From: an uncultured Lachnospiraceae bacterium
GTDB taxonomy: Bacteria; Bacillota; Clostridia; Lachnospirales; Lachnospiraceae
DNA: 64,000 bases
Direction of reading: 5' to 3'
Assembly: GCA_947571775.1 (NCBI GenBank)
Contig: CANOZK010000005.1
Coordinates: forward strand, 62,001 to 126,000
Shown: one piece after another, positions 16,872 through 25,795 of the stretch
How the letters are laid out: each line of letters opens with the position of its first letter
How positions within the stretch are numbered: the first letter of the stretch is position 1
Notes under the pieces: generated by a model
Databases searched by the model: none
Told to the model about the DNA's origin: nothing
The model's input: only the letters and a program-made list of their open reading frames with translations
Program-made: the position numbers and the translations under genes

Positions 16872-18096
16872 TTTCATATACCTTTTCCAATCCGGCCACA
16901 CATTCCAGGAACACCTCTTTTTCCAGGTTGTCCCGCAGGCCAAAAATCATTTTGCTAAACACTTTACCCGCAGCTTTTTCGATCGCCTGTTGCAGTTTTT
17001 CCCGGTCTTCTTTTTCCATGGGAGTCTTTTGCAGAACCTTGTGAAGCCTCAGATCCAGGTCATGGACTGCTTCTGACTGAACTTCCTGTATCCTGGGAAT
17101 AATGTCCCGCCCCTCCAGCCATTGATAGAACTCGTCCATCTGCTCTTTGACAATCGTTTTCGACTGCCGCAGGCTCTCTTCCATCTCCGGTGTGTCATCA
17201 CTGTCCCGGAAACTGTCCATATCGTAAAGGGTAATGCCTTCCCACTGCCCCAAGCTGGGATCGATATCCCTAGGCACCGCTAAATCAATCAGCAGCAGCG
17301 GCCGGGTCAGGTCCACCTGTCGGAACAATTCTTCCCGCAGCGTCAGGTTAGGGCTGGCTGTGGCGCTGACTACCAGATCGCACTGGGGCAGAAGCTCCAT
17401 ACGGCAGCCATAATCAATCCGCTGGCAGCCCTGTGGAATATTGACGATACCGCTTCGATACTGGCGGATCGTCACGGTCACATCTGCGCCGGCTTCCCTT
17501 AAAGTCTGCGCCGCCATCTTGCCCATCTCTCCGTTGCCGATCACCATGCATTTTTTTCCCTGCACTTCAAATCCTTTGCGGCTTAGCATCCGAATCGCCT
17601 GATGGATGACCGAAGGATTCGCGCGGTGAAACGCTACCTCTGTCTTGATCCGCTTGCCTGCCGTCACCGCCATACGAAACAGCACTTCTAACACGCTGTC
17701 CGTGCTGAATGCCTCCCTGGCCAGCGTCAGGGCATCTTTTACCTGAGTTAGAATCTGATCTTCTCCCAGAATCTGGGATTTTAGGCCGCTCGTGAGATAA
17801 AACAGATGTTCCACAGCCTCCTGCCCCTGGCGGGTTACAAAGTAATCCCGGTAAGATTCCCCGGATACCTGCTTGATGGCGCACAGCCGTTCGTACAAGT
17901 CCATCTCCCATTCTTCGCGAGTGCTTACCCAGACTTCCATCCGGTTACAGGTAGAAAGGATGACACATCCGTAAACTCCTTCCAATTCCTTTATCGCCAG
18001 CATGGCATCCCCGGCGGCCTTTTTCGTAAAAGAAAACAATGCCCGAACATCTAGGGATGCCTTGTTATGGTCAATTCCGATCATAGAAATACTCAC
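16864..18096 (-). CDS. hemA: glutamyl-tRNA reductase
   Basis: About 410 residues from a GTG at 18096, chosen because AGGAGG lies 10 nt upstream and the product then begins VSISMIGIDHNKA as in HemA proteins; ATG 18084 is the alternative. The catalytic cysteine is in LSTCNRMEVW, the NADPH motif is VIGNGEMGKMAAQ, and the C-terminal dimerisation helices are present. It reduces Glu-tRNA to glutamate-1-semialdehyde, the first committed tetrapyrrole step, and overlaps the Met8-HemC gene. Neither hemL nor hemB follows; they must lie elsewhere. Confidence 0.93.
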   Translation of the reverse strand: MSISMIGIDHNKASLDVRALFSFTKKAAGDAMLAIKELEGVYGCVILSTCNRMEVWVSTREEWEMDLYERLCAIKQVSGESYRDYFVTRQGQEAVEHLFYLTSGLKSQILGEDQILTQVKDALTLAREAFSTDSVLEVLFRMAVTAGKRIKTEVAFHRANPSVIHQAIRMLSRKGFEVQGKKCMVIGNGEMGKMAAQTLREAGADVTVTIRQYRSGIVNIPQGCQRIDYGCRMELLPQCDLVVSATASPNLTLREELFRQVDLTRPLLLIDLAVPRDIDPSLGQWEGITLYDMDSFRDSDDTPEMEESLRQSKTIVKEQMDEFYQWLEGRDIIPRIQEVQSEAVHDLDLRLHKVLQKTPMEKEDREKLQQAIEKAAGKVFSKMIFGLRDNLEKEVFLECVAGLEKVYENV

Positions 18097-18191
18097 TTTT
18101 TCACTTCCTCCTGCTTTTCTTTCGTTCTCTAGAGTGTGTTTTAAAACAGACTCTAGCCTTTGCATCTGACTGTATAAAACACCATATTATC

Positions 18192-18220
18192 ATAATACGC
18201 AACCCTGCTTTTTTTGTCAA
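18192..18220 (-). promoter_or_regulatory. hemA promoter
   Basis: Minus strand: TTGACA (18215-18220), 17 nt, TATTAT (18192-18197). The -35 is one arm of the palindrome at 18211-18235. Confidence 0.75.
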
Positions 18221-18235
18221 TTATATTGACAAAAA
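18211..18235. repeat. 25-bp perfect palindrome joining the hemA and cbiM -35 boxes
   Basis: Two 11-nt arms (TTTTTGTCAAT and ATTGACAAAAA) around TAT. Each arm contains a TTGACA -35 box, one per strand. It may simply reflect back-to-back promoters or may be a shared operator. Confidence 0.7.
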
Positions 18236-18254
18236 TTATCATTGCTGGTAAAAT
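18226..18254 (+). promoter_or_regulatory. promoter of the cbiMNQO-cbiK operon
   Basis: TTGACA (18226-18231), 17 nt, TAAAAT (18249-18254). Start point near 18261, just ahead of the riboswitch. Confidence 0.8.
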
Positions 18255-18274
18255 AGATTTATAAAAAATATATC

Positions 18275-18470
18275 ATATATGTTGGTTTTCCGCACCGGAT
18301 TTTTTACCGGGCGGAGCAGGGGAAGCAAGTGTAATTCTTGCACGGTCACGCCGCTGTAAAGGAATTTTTTTGCCCGACAACGCCACTGGGAAACTGGGAA
18401 GGCAGGGCAAAAAGTCCATGTGCATCCGCACAGGAGGTTCCTGAGTCAGAAGACCTGCCGCATATAACAT
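18275..18470 (+). promoter_or_regulatory. cobalamin riboswitch
   Basis: Shows the conserved core of the B12 aptamer: GGTCACGCCGCTGTAAA (18344-18360), GCCACTGGG (18382-18390) and the B12 box AGTCAGAAGACCTGCC (18444-18459). P1 could pair ATGTT near 18280 with AACAT near 18466. A terminator follows at 18516, so cobalamin binding should shut off cobalt uptake and chelation by premature termination. Edges are approximate. Confidence 0.93.
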
Positions 18471-18515
18471 GCACACAGGGTTACGAGCGATAGCCTTTGC
18501 GCGGCGATAGATACA

Positions 18516-18556
18516 CGCCTGGGCTGCCCACATTTTACTTGTGAGGCGGTTTTTTT
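18516..18556 (+). terminator. riboswitch-controlled terminator ahead of cbiM
   Basis: Stem CGCCT...AGGCG with inner CACA...TGTG pairing, followed by a run of seven T. Expression platform of the cobalamin riboswitch. Confidence 0.75.
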
Positions 18557-18624
18557 GTAGTTTGAATAGTAGCTTGAATACATAAAAGGCAATTCAAAAA
18601 AATTCATACAAGGAGGCAGTTCAT

Positions 18625-19380
18625 ATGTCAAAAAAACAACGAAAGACGGTTGCCGTCTGCGCTGTCTTAGCTCTGAGCCTGGGAATTATGCCTGTGGCCA
18701 ACGCTATGCACATCATGGAAGGTTACCTGCCCGCAGGCTTCTGCGTGGTATGGGGGGTACTATGCGTACCGTTTCTGGTTGCAGGTTTCTTTTCCATACG
18801 GAATAAACTGAGTGAAAACAGAAGGGCACTGACCATCCTGGCGATGTCCGGGGCATTTATCTTTGTGATTTCTTCCCTGAAAATCCCATCGGTTACTGGA
18901 AGCTGTTCCCATATGACGGGTACCGGGCTGGGAGCTATTTTATTTAGCCCTTCCGCAGTGAGTATCCTGGGAATCATCGTTCTGATTTTTCAGGCAATCC
19001 TGCTGGCCCACGGCGGACTTACCACGCTGGGAGCCAACACGTTTTCCATGGCAATCGCAGGTCCGTTTCTGGCCTTCGCGGTTTATCAGATTTGCCAGAA
19101 GCTGAAAGTAAACCGGAAAGTCAGCATCTTCCTGGCCGCCGCACTAGGCGACATATTTACTTACTGTGTAACCAGCGTTCAGCTTGCCATGGCTTATCCT
19201 TCGGAATCCGGCGGTGTTGCGGCTTCGATTGTAAAATTCCTGGGTGTGTTCGCGCCTACTCAGCTTCCATTGGCTGTTATTGAGGGACTTCTGACCGTTA
19301 TCATCGTGATCGGTCTGGAAACCTACGCAATGCCAGAGTTAAAATCCATCGGATTTATCAAAGAACAGGAGGTACGCTGA
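18625..19380 (+). CDS. cbiM: cobalt ECF transporter, membrane subunit CbiM
   Basis: 251 residues. A cleavable signal peptide ends at VANA, leaving a mature N-terminus MHIMEGYLP, the CbiM hallmark in which the N-terminal Met-His segment binds the metal ion. Several membrane segments follow, with conserved SCSHMTGTGLGA and FTYCVTS. CbiM is the substrate-specific component of the CbiMNQO cobalt importer. ATG with AAGGAGG eight bases upstream. First gene after the cobalamin riboswitch, so cobalt uptake is repressed when B12 is plentiful. Confidence 0.96.
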   Translation: MSKKQRKTVAVCAVLALSLGIMPVANAMHIMEGYLPAGFCVVWGVLCVPFLVAGFFSIRNKLSENRRALTILAMSGAFIFVISSLKIPSVTGSCSHMTGTGLGAILFSPSAVSILGIIVLIFQAILLAHGGLTTLGANTFSMAIAGPFLAFAVYQICQKLKVNRKVSIFLAAALGDIFTYCVTSVQLAMAYPSESGGVAASIVKFLGVFAPTQLPLAVIEGLLTVIIVIGLETYAMPELKSIGFIKEQEVR

Positions 19381-19381
19381 T

Positions 19382-19720
19382 ATGAATACCCAAAAAAAGA
19401 GCCACAACACAGTGACGGTTATCGTTTTGCTGATATTGGTCGCATTGATTGCCATTGTTCCATTGTTTGTGAAAAAAGGGGCGGAGTTCGGCGGTTCTGA
19501 CGACGCCGGGAGCGTAATGGTGGAAGAAGTTTCCGGGGAGGCTTACACCCCATGGTTTACCCCTGTTCTGGAAACTATGCTGGGCGGAGAACTTCCAGGC
19601 GAAGTAGAAAGCCTGATCTTCTGCTTGCAGACAGGAATCGGAGTTGGAATTATTGCATTCTTTATGGGACGCTTAGTAGAAAGAAAAAAACAGGAAACTT
19701 TACGCAATGATAACCATTGA
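19382..19720 (+). CDS. cbiN: cobalt ECF transporter accessory subunit CbiN
   Basis: 112 residues with two membrane segments (about 14-31 and 84-103) joined by an extracytoplasmic loop containing YTPWFTPV, the normal CbiN design. CbiN loads metal onto CbiM. The start lies just after the cbiM stop with an AGGAGGT site, and its 3' end overlaps cbiQ by 14 bp. Confidence 0.94.
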   Translation: MNTQKKSHNTVTVIVLLILVALIAIVPLFVKKGAEFGGSDDAGSVMVEEVSGEAYTPWFTPVLETMLGGELPGEVESLIFCLQTGIGVGIIAFFMGRLVERKKQETLRNDNH

Positions 19721-20480
19721 TATGCTCTGTTATTATTCCAAGCTTCGATACATGAACGCTATGGAAAAATTTACATACGCCATGCTGACCCTACTTTTCT
19801 GCGTAGTCAGCCGATCACTGGTTTTGGCAATCCTTGTGCTGATTGTCAACGGGATTCTGACCGTAAACAAAGGAGGAATCCCGTTCTCCAGATATCGGCA
19901 TTATCTAACGATTCCCCTGGCTTTTCTGATTCTCAGCACCTTGGCGGTGATTGTCAACATATCCCGCACGCCCTTGGATGCATTTGCTTTCCAGATTGGG
20001 AGCTATTACCTGACTGGAAGCTATGCCTCTTTGTACAAAGGGATTCAAATGATTCTGACTGCCCTGGCCAGCGTATCCTGTCTGTACTTTTTATCCTTCA
20101 ACACTCCTATGACCGATATCCTGTCTGTGTTGAAAAAACTGCACTGTCCGGATCTGCTGGTGGAGCTGATGCTTTTGATTTACCGGTATATTTTCCTGCT
20201 GCTGGATATTTCCTTCTCCATTTCCGTATCTCAGGATTGCCGTCTGGGAAACCGGGATTTTCGGACTTCCATGAAATCTTTCGGCGCGATGGCTTCCGTG
20301 CTTTTGATCCGGGCTATGGCAAAATCCGGCGCCCTGTACGATGCGATGGAAGCCCGCTGCTACGACGGCAGGCTGCTGGTACTGGACGAACAGTATTCTC
20401 CGAAATCCAGGGAAATCTTCTGGATCGCCTTTTTTGAGATCCTGCTTCTGATTCTGACCATTTGGAGTAAATTAAGATGA
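19707..20480 (+). CDS. cbiQ: cobalt ECF transporter transmembrane subunit CbiQ
   Basis: 257 residues, polytopic, with the coupling-helix region near residue 210 that holds the Ala-Arg signature (MEARCYDGR). It couples the CbiO ATPase to CbiMN. Overlaps cbiN by 14 bp and cbiO by 4 bp, so translation is coupled. Confidence 0.94.
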   Translation: MITIDMLCYYSKLRYMNAMEKFTYAMLTLLFCVVSRSLVLAILVLIVNGILTVNKGGIPFSRYRHYLTIPLAFLILSTLAVIVNISRTPLDAFAFQIGSYYLTGSYASLYKGIQMILTALASVSCLYFLSFNTPMTDILSVLKKLHCPDLLVELMLLIYRYIFLLLDISFSISVSQDCRLGNRDFRTSMKSFGAMASVLLIRAMAKSGALYDAMEARCYDGRLLVLDEQYSPKSREIFWIAFFEILLLILTIWSKLR

Positions 20481-21334
20481 ACGAGACCCCGATTTTAAAA
20501 GCGGAAAACTTGTACTATACTTACGATAATGAAAAAAGCCACTCCTTAAACGGCTTTTCGCTGGAAATCTCCCAGGGGAAAAAAGTGGCTTTCATGGGCG
20601 CCAACGGCTCCGGGAAATCCACTTTTTTCCTGTGCTGCAACGGCATCAACCGACCTTACAAGGGTACTTTGTATTACCGTGGGAAACCCTACGATTATTC
20701 CCGCAAAGGGCTGCTGGAATTAAGAAGCAAAGTCGGAATTATTTTTCAAGACCCGGATAGCCAGCTTTTTTCCGCCAGCGTATACCAGGAAATATCTTTT
20801 GGTATTCTGAATCTGGGCGTTTCCGCAGAAGAGGCGCAAAAAGAGGTGGAGCAGGTCATCGAAAAATTGGAGATCACCCCTTTTCGACACAAACCCACCC
20901 ATGCGCTGAGCGGCGGCCAGAAAAAACAAGTGTCTATTGCGGATATTCTGGTGATGCACCCAGATATCATTATTCTGGACGAGCCGGCGGCGGCCCTGGA
21001 TCCTAAGCATACCGTTCTGGTAAATAAAATCGTCAATCAACTGACCCAGGACGGTATCACCGTCCTAATGTCCACCCACGACGTCAATTACGCGCTGGAA
21101 TGGGCAGATGAGATTGTACTTTTACACAAAGGGCAGGTGCTCATGCACGGCAGCCCCTTAGACGTATTTACTAATAAAGAAATGTTGGAACAGACCAACC
21201 TCGAACAGCCCGCAGTCCTGCAACTTTTTGAAAGTCTTTGCAAAAAAGGCATTTTGGATGCTTCGCTTCCCCTGCCCAGAAATTTAAGCACACTGGAGGG
21301 CTATATTGAGAACATCCACACAATTTCAAAATAA
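20477..21334 (+). CDS. cbiO: cobalt ECF transporter ATPase CbiO
   Basis: 285 residues. Walker A GANGSGKST near 39-47, Q-loop in IFQDPDSQLF, signature LSGGQKKQ, Walker B IIILDEP and H-loop MSTHD, all in ECF-type form. It energises cobalt import at the cytoplasmic face. Starts with ATGA overlap to cbiQ; cbiK follows after 27 bp. Confidence 0.95.
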   Translation: MNETPILKAENLYYTYDNEKSHSLNGFSLEISQGKKVAFMGANGSGKSTFFLCCNGINRPYKGTLYYRGKPYDYSRKGLLELRSKVGIIFQDPDSQLFSASVYQEISFGILNLGVSAEEAQKEVEQVIEKLEITPFRHKPTHALSGGQKKQVSIADILVMHPDIIILDEPAAALDPKHTVLVNKIVNQLTQDGITVLMSTHDVNYALEWADEIVLLHKGQVLMHGSPLDVFTNKEMLEQTNLEQPAVLQLFESLCKKGILDASLPLPRNLSTLEGYIENIHTISK

Positions 21335-21361
21335 TCCATTCATAAAAGGAGGAAAAAACTC

Positions 21362-22150
21362 ATGCCCACTGAAACAAAGAAAGCGATCCTGGTTGTCAGC
21401 TTCGGCACCAGCTACGAGGAAACCAGAAAAATGACCATTGACGCCATCGAATTGTCCATCGCCCAGGCTTTTCCCGATTACAAAATTTACCGTGCCTGGA
21501 CCAGCAAAATGATTCTGGCAAAACTGAAAAAGAGAGACAACATCCATATCAACAATGTGAAAGAAGCCATGGAAGAAATGAAAAGAGACGGCATTACCCA
21601 TGTGGTAATCCAGCCTACCCATGTCATCAACGGCATTGAAAACGATCTGATGAAAGAAGACGCCCTGGCTTTCAAAGAGGATTTCCAGTCTATCTCCTTC
21701 GGCGCTCCTCTGCTGACTACGGAAGAAGACAACCGGGAAGTCATCGCTTCCATTCAGCAGGAATTTGAACATATTCCCGAAAACCAAGCGCTTGTTCTGA
21801 TGGGACACGGCACGACGCATCACGCCAATTCCATTTATGCCGCGCTGGATTACACGATGAAGGACATGGGGCATTCCAATTTCTTCCTGGGTACGGTGGA
21901 AGCCTATCCTTCTATGGAGACTTTGATCAAAATGCTCCGCAGTTTCCAGCCGGAAAAAATACATCTGGCTCCGTTTATGATCGTAGCCGGCGACCACGCC
22001 CGCAACGATATGGCCGGCAACGACCCGGATTCTTGGTATTCTCAGTTCCAGGACGCCGGATTTGACGTGGAAACTTGTATCAAGGGACTGGGAGAATATC
22101 CCGGAATCCGCAAGGTTTTCATTCGGCATGTGAAAGAAGCTGCTTCTTAA
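21362..22150 (+). CDS. cbiK: sirohydrochlorin cobaltochelatase CbiK
   Basis: 262 residues, the length of bacterial CbiK. N-terminal VVSFGTSYEETR opens the class II chelatase fold. Metal-binding histidines are visible in LMGHGTTHHA (near 145) and in MIVAGDHARNDMAG (near 207). It inserts Co(II) into sirohydrochlorin to start the anaerobic B12 branch. Strong AAAGGAGG site. Last gene of the riboswitch operon, so cobalt uptake and insertion share control. A bidirectional terminator follows. Confidence 0.95.
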   Translation: MPTETKKAILVVSFGTSYEETRKMTIDAIELSIAQAFPDYKIYRAWTSKMILAKLKKRDNIHINNVKEAMEEMKRDGITHVVIQPTHVINGIENDLMKEDALAFKEDFQSISFGAPLLTTEEDNREVIASIQQEFEHIPENQALVLMGHGTTHHANSIYAALDYTMKDMGHSNFFLGTVEAYPSMETLIKMLRSFQPEKIHLAPFMIVAGDHARNDMAGNDPDSWYSQFQDAGFDVETCIKGLGEYPGIRKVFIRHVKEAAS

Positions 22151-22177
22151 ATAGCCTCCTTATATAATTTTAAAATA

Positions 22178-22213
22178 GGCCGGCAACGCTCTCAAAAGCA
22201 TTGCCGGCCATTT
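22178..22213. terminator. bidirectional terminator between cbiK and galT
   Basis: Perfect 9-bp stem (GGCCGGCAA / TTGCCGGCC) with further pairing inside, followed by ATTTT on the plus strand and TATTTT on the minus strand. Placed between convergent genes. Confidence 0.85.
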
Positions 22214-22229
22214 TGGATAAATTTTTATT

Positions 22230-23720
22230 TTACAGGCTGTCTATAAATCTGTGGAATGCCATTCTTCCCTCCGGGGTATTCTTGTACACGCCGGCGTCCT
22301 CCAGCACCTTCACAAAAACTTTTCCGATTTCTTTTTTCAGAATATCCATCACATTGTCCTCCTGGATATCGGGATACTCCGGCAGAAATGCTTCCACCCA
22401 CTGTGCATGTTTTGCGAGATTCTCGTCCGAGTTCAAATCTTTATGCTGCAAAATACTCTCTGCAACTCCCTCCATCTCCGCTTTCAAACGAGCGGGAAGG
22501 ACAGCCAATCCCATCACCTCAATGAGTCCGATGTTCTCTTTCTTGATATGGTGCAGCTCCTTATGGGGATGGTAAACGCCCAGCGGATGTTCCTCTGTCG
22601 TAATGTTGTTGCGCAGAGCCAGATCCAGCTCATAGAATTCCCCTACTTTGCGGGCAATAGGCGTAATGGTATTGTGCAGTTCGTCCCCGGTTTTTGCCAG
22701 GATAAACGCTTCCTCGTCGGTGTAGGCGCGCCAGCACTGCAAAACATAATTGCCCAGATCGACCAGCCTTTCACTGTCCTGGCTGCGCGCACGAATCACG
22801 GACAGCGGCCATTTGACAATGCCTGTCTCCACGTCTTCAAACCCGGAAATCACCACATGCTCCTCTATCGGCGCTTTTGCCATGGCAAACTGATAATTGC
22901 CTCCCTGGAAATGGTCATGGCTTAAAATGGAACCGCCTACAATGGGCAAGTCCGCATTGGAACCGATAAAATAATGAGGCGCCCATTTGACAAAATCAAA
23001 CAGCTTGCAGAAAGTTGAGCGGTTCACCTTCATCGGTATGTGTTCCCCGTTAAACACAATGCAGTGTTCGTTGTAATAGACGTATGGGGAATACTGAAAT
23101 CCCCACCGACTGCCGTCAATCGTCAGAGGTATAATCCGGTGATTTTCCCTGGCCGGATGGGTCAGCGTCCCGGCATATCCCTCGTTTTCCTTACAAAGCA
23201 GACATTTGGGATAACCGCTTTGCTTGGCAAGCCTGGCCGCCGCAATGGCCTTCGGATCCTTCTCCGGCTTTGACAGATTGATGGTAATATCGATCTCCCC
23301 ATACGGGCTGCCGACTACCCACTTCATATCTTTTTCAATCCGGTAGCGGCGGATATAATCCGCATCCTGGCTGAACTGGTAAAAGAAGTCGGTCGCCCTT
23401 TTCGGACTCTCCTGATAAAGCGACTCAAACCGGGCAATCACCTGGCTGGGCCTTGGCAGCAGGCAATTCATCAGACGGGTATCCAGCAGATCCCGCTCCG
23501 TTACAGAATCCTCAATCAGCCCTTTCTCACAGGCATAATCCATCAGCCCTTTTAAAATCTTCTCCAGCCCGGCGTCCCTGTTCACAACCTCCGGCTCCTC
23601 ATAGGCGTCCAGCTTTAATACATCCAGGATCAGATTCGTGACATAAATCCGGTCTTCCTCTTGCATCAGTCCTTTTTCAATTCCATACTCCACCAGTTCT
23701 CTGATATATTTATAAGGCAT
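22230..23720 (-). CDS. galT: class II galactose-1-phosphate uridylyltransferase
   Basis: About 496 residues, the Firmicute-type (class II) GalT rather than the roughly 350-residue class I enzyme. The histidine-rich active region GSILSHDHFQGG is clear. It exchanges UMP between UDP-glucose and galactose-1-phosphate in the Leloir pathway. The ATG at 23720 is preferred to 23729 because AGGAG then sits 9 nt upstream. It overlaps galK by 11 bp. galE and a sugar transporter are not adjacent. Confidence 0.95.
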   Translation of the reverse strand: MPYKYIRELVEYGIEKGLMQEEDRIYVTNLILDVLKLDAYEEPEVVNRDAGLEKILKGLMDYACEKGLIEDSVTERDLLDTRLMNCLLPRPSQVIARFESLYQESPKRATDFFYQFSQDADYIRRYRIEKDMKWVVGSPYGEIDITINLSKPEKDPKAIAAARLAKQSGYPKCLLCKENEGYAGTLTHPARENHRIIPLTIDGSRWGFQYSPYVYYNEHCIVFNGEHIPMKVNRSTFCKLFDFVKWAPHYFIGSNADLPIVGGSILSHDHFQGGNYQFAMAKAPIEEHVVISGFEDVETGIVKWPLSVIRARSQDSERLVDLGNYVLQCWRAYTDEEAFILAKTGDELHNTITPIARKVGEFYELDLALRNNITTEEHPLGVYHPHKELHHIKKENIGLIEVMGLAVLPARLKAEMEGVAESILQHKDLNSDENLAKHAQWVEAFLPEYPDIQEDNVMDILKKEIGKVFVKVLEDAGVYKNTPEGRMAFHRFIDSL

Positions 23721-24879
23721 ATGCTCCATCTCCTACATCCACCACATAAAATTCTGCTCTATGGCCGACCTTTTTTTCGTAGGATTCCCCCACGATATTC
23801 TGAAATCCGTCCACCATGTCATTTTCCACAATGTTTACCGTACAGCCGCCGAAACCGCCGCCGGTAATCCTGGCTCCCAGTACGCCCGGAATTTCCCACG
23901 CCAGATTGACCAAAACATCAATCTCTTCACAGGAAACTTGATAATCATCCCGCAGAGAGACATGGGAAGCATTCATAAGCCTGCCGAATTCAGATATCTT
24001 TCCGGCTTTCAGCGCCTGTACTGCTTCGACGGTTCTCTGATTCTCACAGACTGCATGTCTGGCCCGCATCCTGCAAATCGGGTCCTGAATCGCCATCTCA
24101 TGCTGTTCAAAATCCTCCCGGCTCAGATCCCCCAGAGTTTTTAGCTTTGTTACTTTCTGCAAATCCTTCAACGCTGTTTCACACTGGATCCTGCGCTCGT
24201 TGTAGGCAGAATCCACCAGACTGTGTTTTACCTTGCTGTTTACAATTACAATTTTTGCGTGATCCAGCTTTACCGGCGCATACTCATATTCCAGGCTGGC
24301 CGTATCCAGGAAAATCGCATGGTCTTTTTTCCCCATTGCACTGGCAAACTGATCCATAATGCCGCAATTCATACCGTTAAAATGATTTTCGGAATATTGG
24401 CCGATCTGCGCAATCTCCGGCATCGTTATTTTCTCAAATCCGTACAATTCTTTTAACATCAACCCGGTCAGCACCTCCAAAGAGGCCGAAGAGGACAGAC
24501 CCGATCCCGCTGGGATATTGCCGGAAATCAGAAAATCGAACCCTTTGGGAATGTGATACCCTCTTTTTTCAAACGTCCAGACAATTCCCTGGGGATAATC
24601 GCTCCACCCGCTTTCCTGTCCGGGGCGAAGATGCGCCAGATCCGTTTCCGTGATACCGGTTTCCGGAAAATTGATCGAATAGAAACGCAGCCTGTCATCG
24701 TCCCTTCTGCGGATAGCCCCGTAGGTGCCGATGGTCAGAGCACAGGGAAACACATGCCCGCCGTTATAATCCGTGTGCTCTCCAATTAAGTTTACCCGGC
24801 CTGGGGCAAAAAAACAGCGGATTTCTCCGTCCCCACCGTAAATTTCTTTGAATTTTTGCAGCAGTTGTTCTTTTTTCAT
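23710..24879 (-). CDS. galK: galactokinase
   Basis: 389 residues of the GHMP kinase family. Galactose signature GRVNLIGEHTDYNGG near 28-42, ATP loop PAGSGLSSSASLEVL near 125, and GGGFGGCTVNIV near the C-terminus. It phosphorylates galactose at C1 for GalT, encoded just downstream and translationally coupled. A weak promoter candidate lies about 80-120 bp upstream (TTGATC then TACCAT). The pair interrupts the two cobalamin operons without functional link. Confidence 0.96.
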   Translation of the reverse strand: MKKEQLLQKFKEIYGGDGEIRCFFAPGRVNLIGEHTDYNGGHVFPCALTIGTYGAIRRRDDDRLRFYSINFPETGITETDLAHLRPGQESGWSDYPQGIVWTFEKRGYHIPKGFDFLISGNIPAGSGLSSSASLEVLTGLMLKELYGFEKITMPEIAQIGQYSENHFNGMNCGIMDQFASAMGKKDHAIFLDTASLEYEYAPVKLDHAKIVIVNSKVKHSLVDSAYNERRIQCETALKDLQKVTKLKTLGDLSREDFEQHEMAIQDPICRMRARHAVCENQRTVEAVQALKAGKISEFGRLMNASHVSLRDDYQVSCEEIDVLVNLAWEIPGVLGARITGGGFGGCTVNIVENDMVDGFQNIVGESYEKKVGHRAEFYVVDVGDGAYAL

Positions 24880-25166
24880 CGATCCTCCCCCTCTCTGTGA
24901 TTCCGACTAAAGTGTATCATAAAAAGCCTCCTTTGGTAAGCTCTGTCATTTTTTCCGCAACTATGGTATCACAAACGCCCTTGGATGATCAACACTTTTT
25001 TTATACGGAAATCAATAGAGCGATGTCTACGATTAAGCTTAATTCTTCATATGTACTTATAATAATCGCCGCCTTCTGTAAGGTCTCGGATCCGAGTCAG
25101 GCATTTTTTACGGGCGAAAACCATTTTCTGTCTTCGCCCGCTAAATCAAACTATTTTTTTAAATCC
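24880..25166. other. galK-cbiC intergenic region with three palindromes
   Basis: 287 bp without a gene. It holds a 12-bp palindrome ATTAAGCTTAAT (25032-25043), another, CTCGGATCCGAG (25085-25096), and a stem-loop with 8-bp arms CGGGCGAA / TTCGCCCG (25111-25140). The last may end the long cob operon, but it lacks a U-run on the minus strand. Confidence 0.5.
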
Positions 25167-25790
25167 CTACATATACAAGAGCGCATTGCAGATACATGCA
25201 GCGATATTACTTCCGCCTTTTCTTCCTTTTGCCACAATATACGGCACATCCAGTCCCATAATCAGTTCTTTGGAGGCTACCACGTTCACAAATCCCACAG
25301 GGACGCCGATAATCAGGCGGGGATTGATTTTCCGGTCCTGAATCAGCTCATACAGACGGACCAAAGCCGTAGGAGCATTGCCGATAGCGAATATCAAATC
25401 TTCTCCCATAGCGGCAGCCTTCTCCATACTGGCGGCCGCCCTGGTGCTGCCTCTTTTCTTTGCCTCTTCCGCTACATCTTCATCGGACATAAAGCAATAT
25501 ACCTGACCGCCGTATTTTCCCAGAATGCTTTTGTTGATTCCTGCCTTTGCCATCTGTGTATCTGTCACAATGCTGGCTCCGCCTCGGATGGCGTCCAATG
25601 CCTGTTCCACTGCGCCCTCAGAAAAGCAGAGATTCTTTGCATAATCAAAATCTGCGCTGGTATGAATGCAGCGTTTTACGATAGCTTCTGTGCCAGGCAC
25701 CAAGGGGCAGTCCCCCAGTTCCTGGGTGATGATTTCAAAGCTGCGGGTTTCTATCTCTTTTGGTGCTACCTGTTCCAGTTCAATTTTCAT
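25167..25790 (-). CDS. cbiC: cobalt-precorrin-8 methylmutase
   Basis: 207 residues, family length. Motifs include HTSADFDYA with the catalytic histidine near residue 43, GGASIVTDTQMAKAGI, and the C-terminal GVPVGFVNVVASKE. It moves the C11 methyl to C12, giving cobyrinic acid. Last gene of the long cob operon, 5 bp after cobQ. Confidence 0.95.
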   Translation of the reverse strand: MKIELEQVAPKEIETRSFEIITQELGDCPLVPGTEAIVKRCIHTSADFDYAKNLCFSEGAVEQALDAIRGGASIVTDTQMAKAGINKSILGKYGGQVYCFMSDEDVAEEAKKRGSTRAAASMEKAAAMGEDLIFAIGNAPTALVRLYELIQDRKINPRLIIGVPVGFVNVVASKELIMGLDVPYIVAKGRKGGSNIAACICNALLYM

Positions 25791-25795
25791 TGTTT

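Noticed and set aside
18211..18235. Rex repressor site
   Set aside because: The palindrome resembles TTGTTAA-N4-TTAACAA, but the spacing is five and the half-sites differ, and two -35 boxes explain it.
21326..22129. 267-codon minus-strand frame opposite cbiK
   Set aside because: Complete overlap with cbiK, whose catalytic residues are clear; no independent signal.
25111..25140. Rho-independent terminator of the cob operon
   Set aside because: The stem is good but is followed by TAAAAAATG on the minus strand rather than a U-run.
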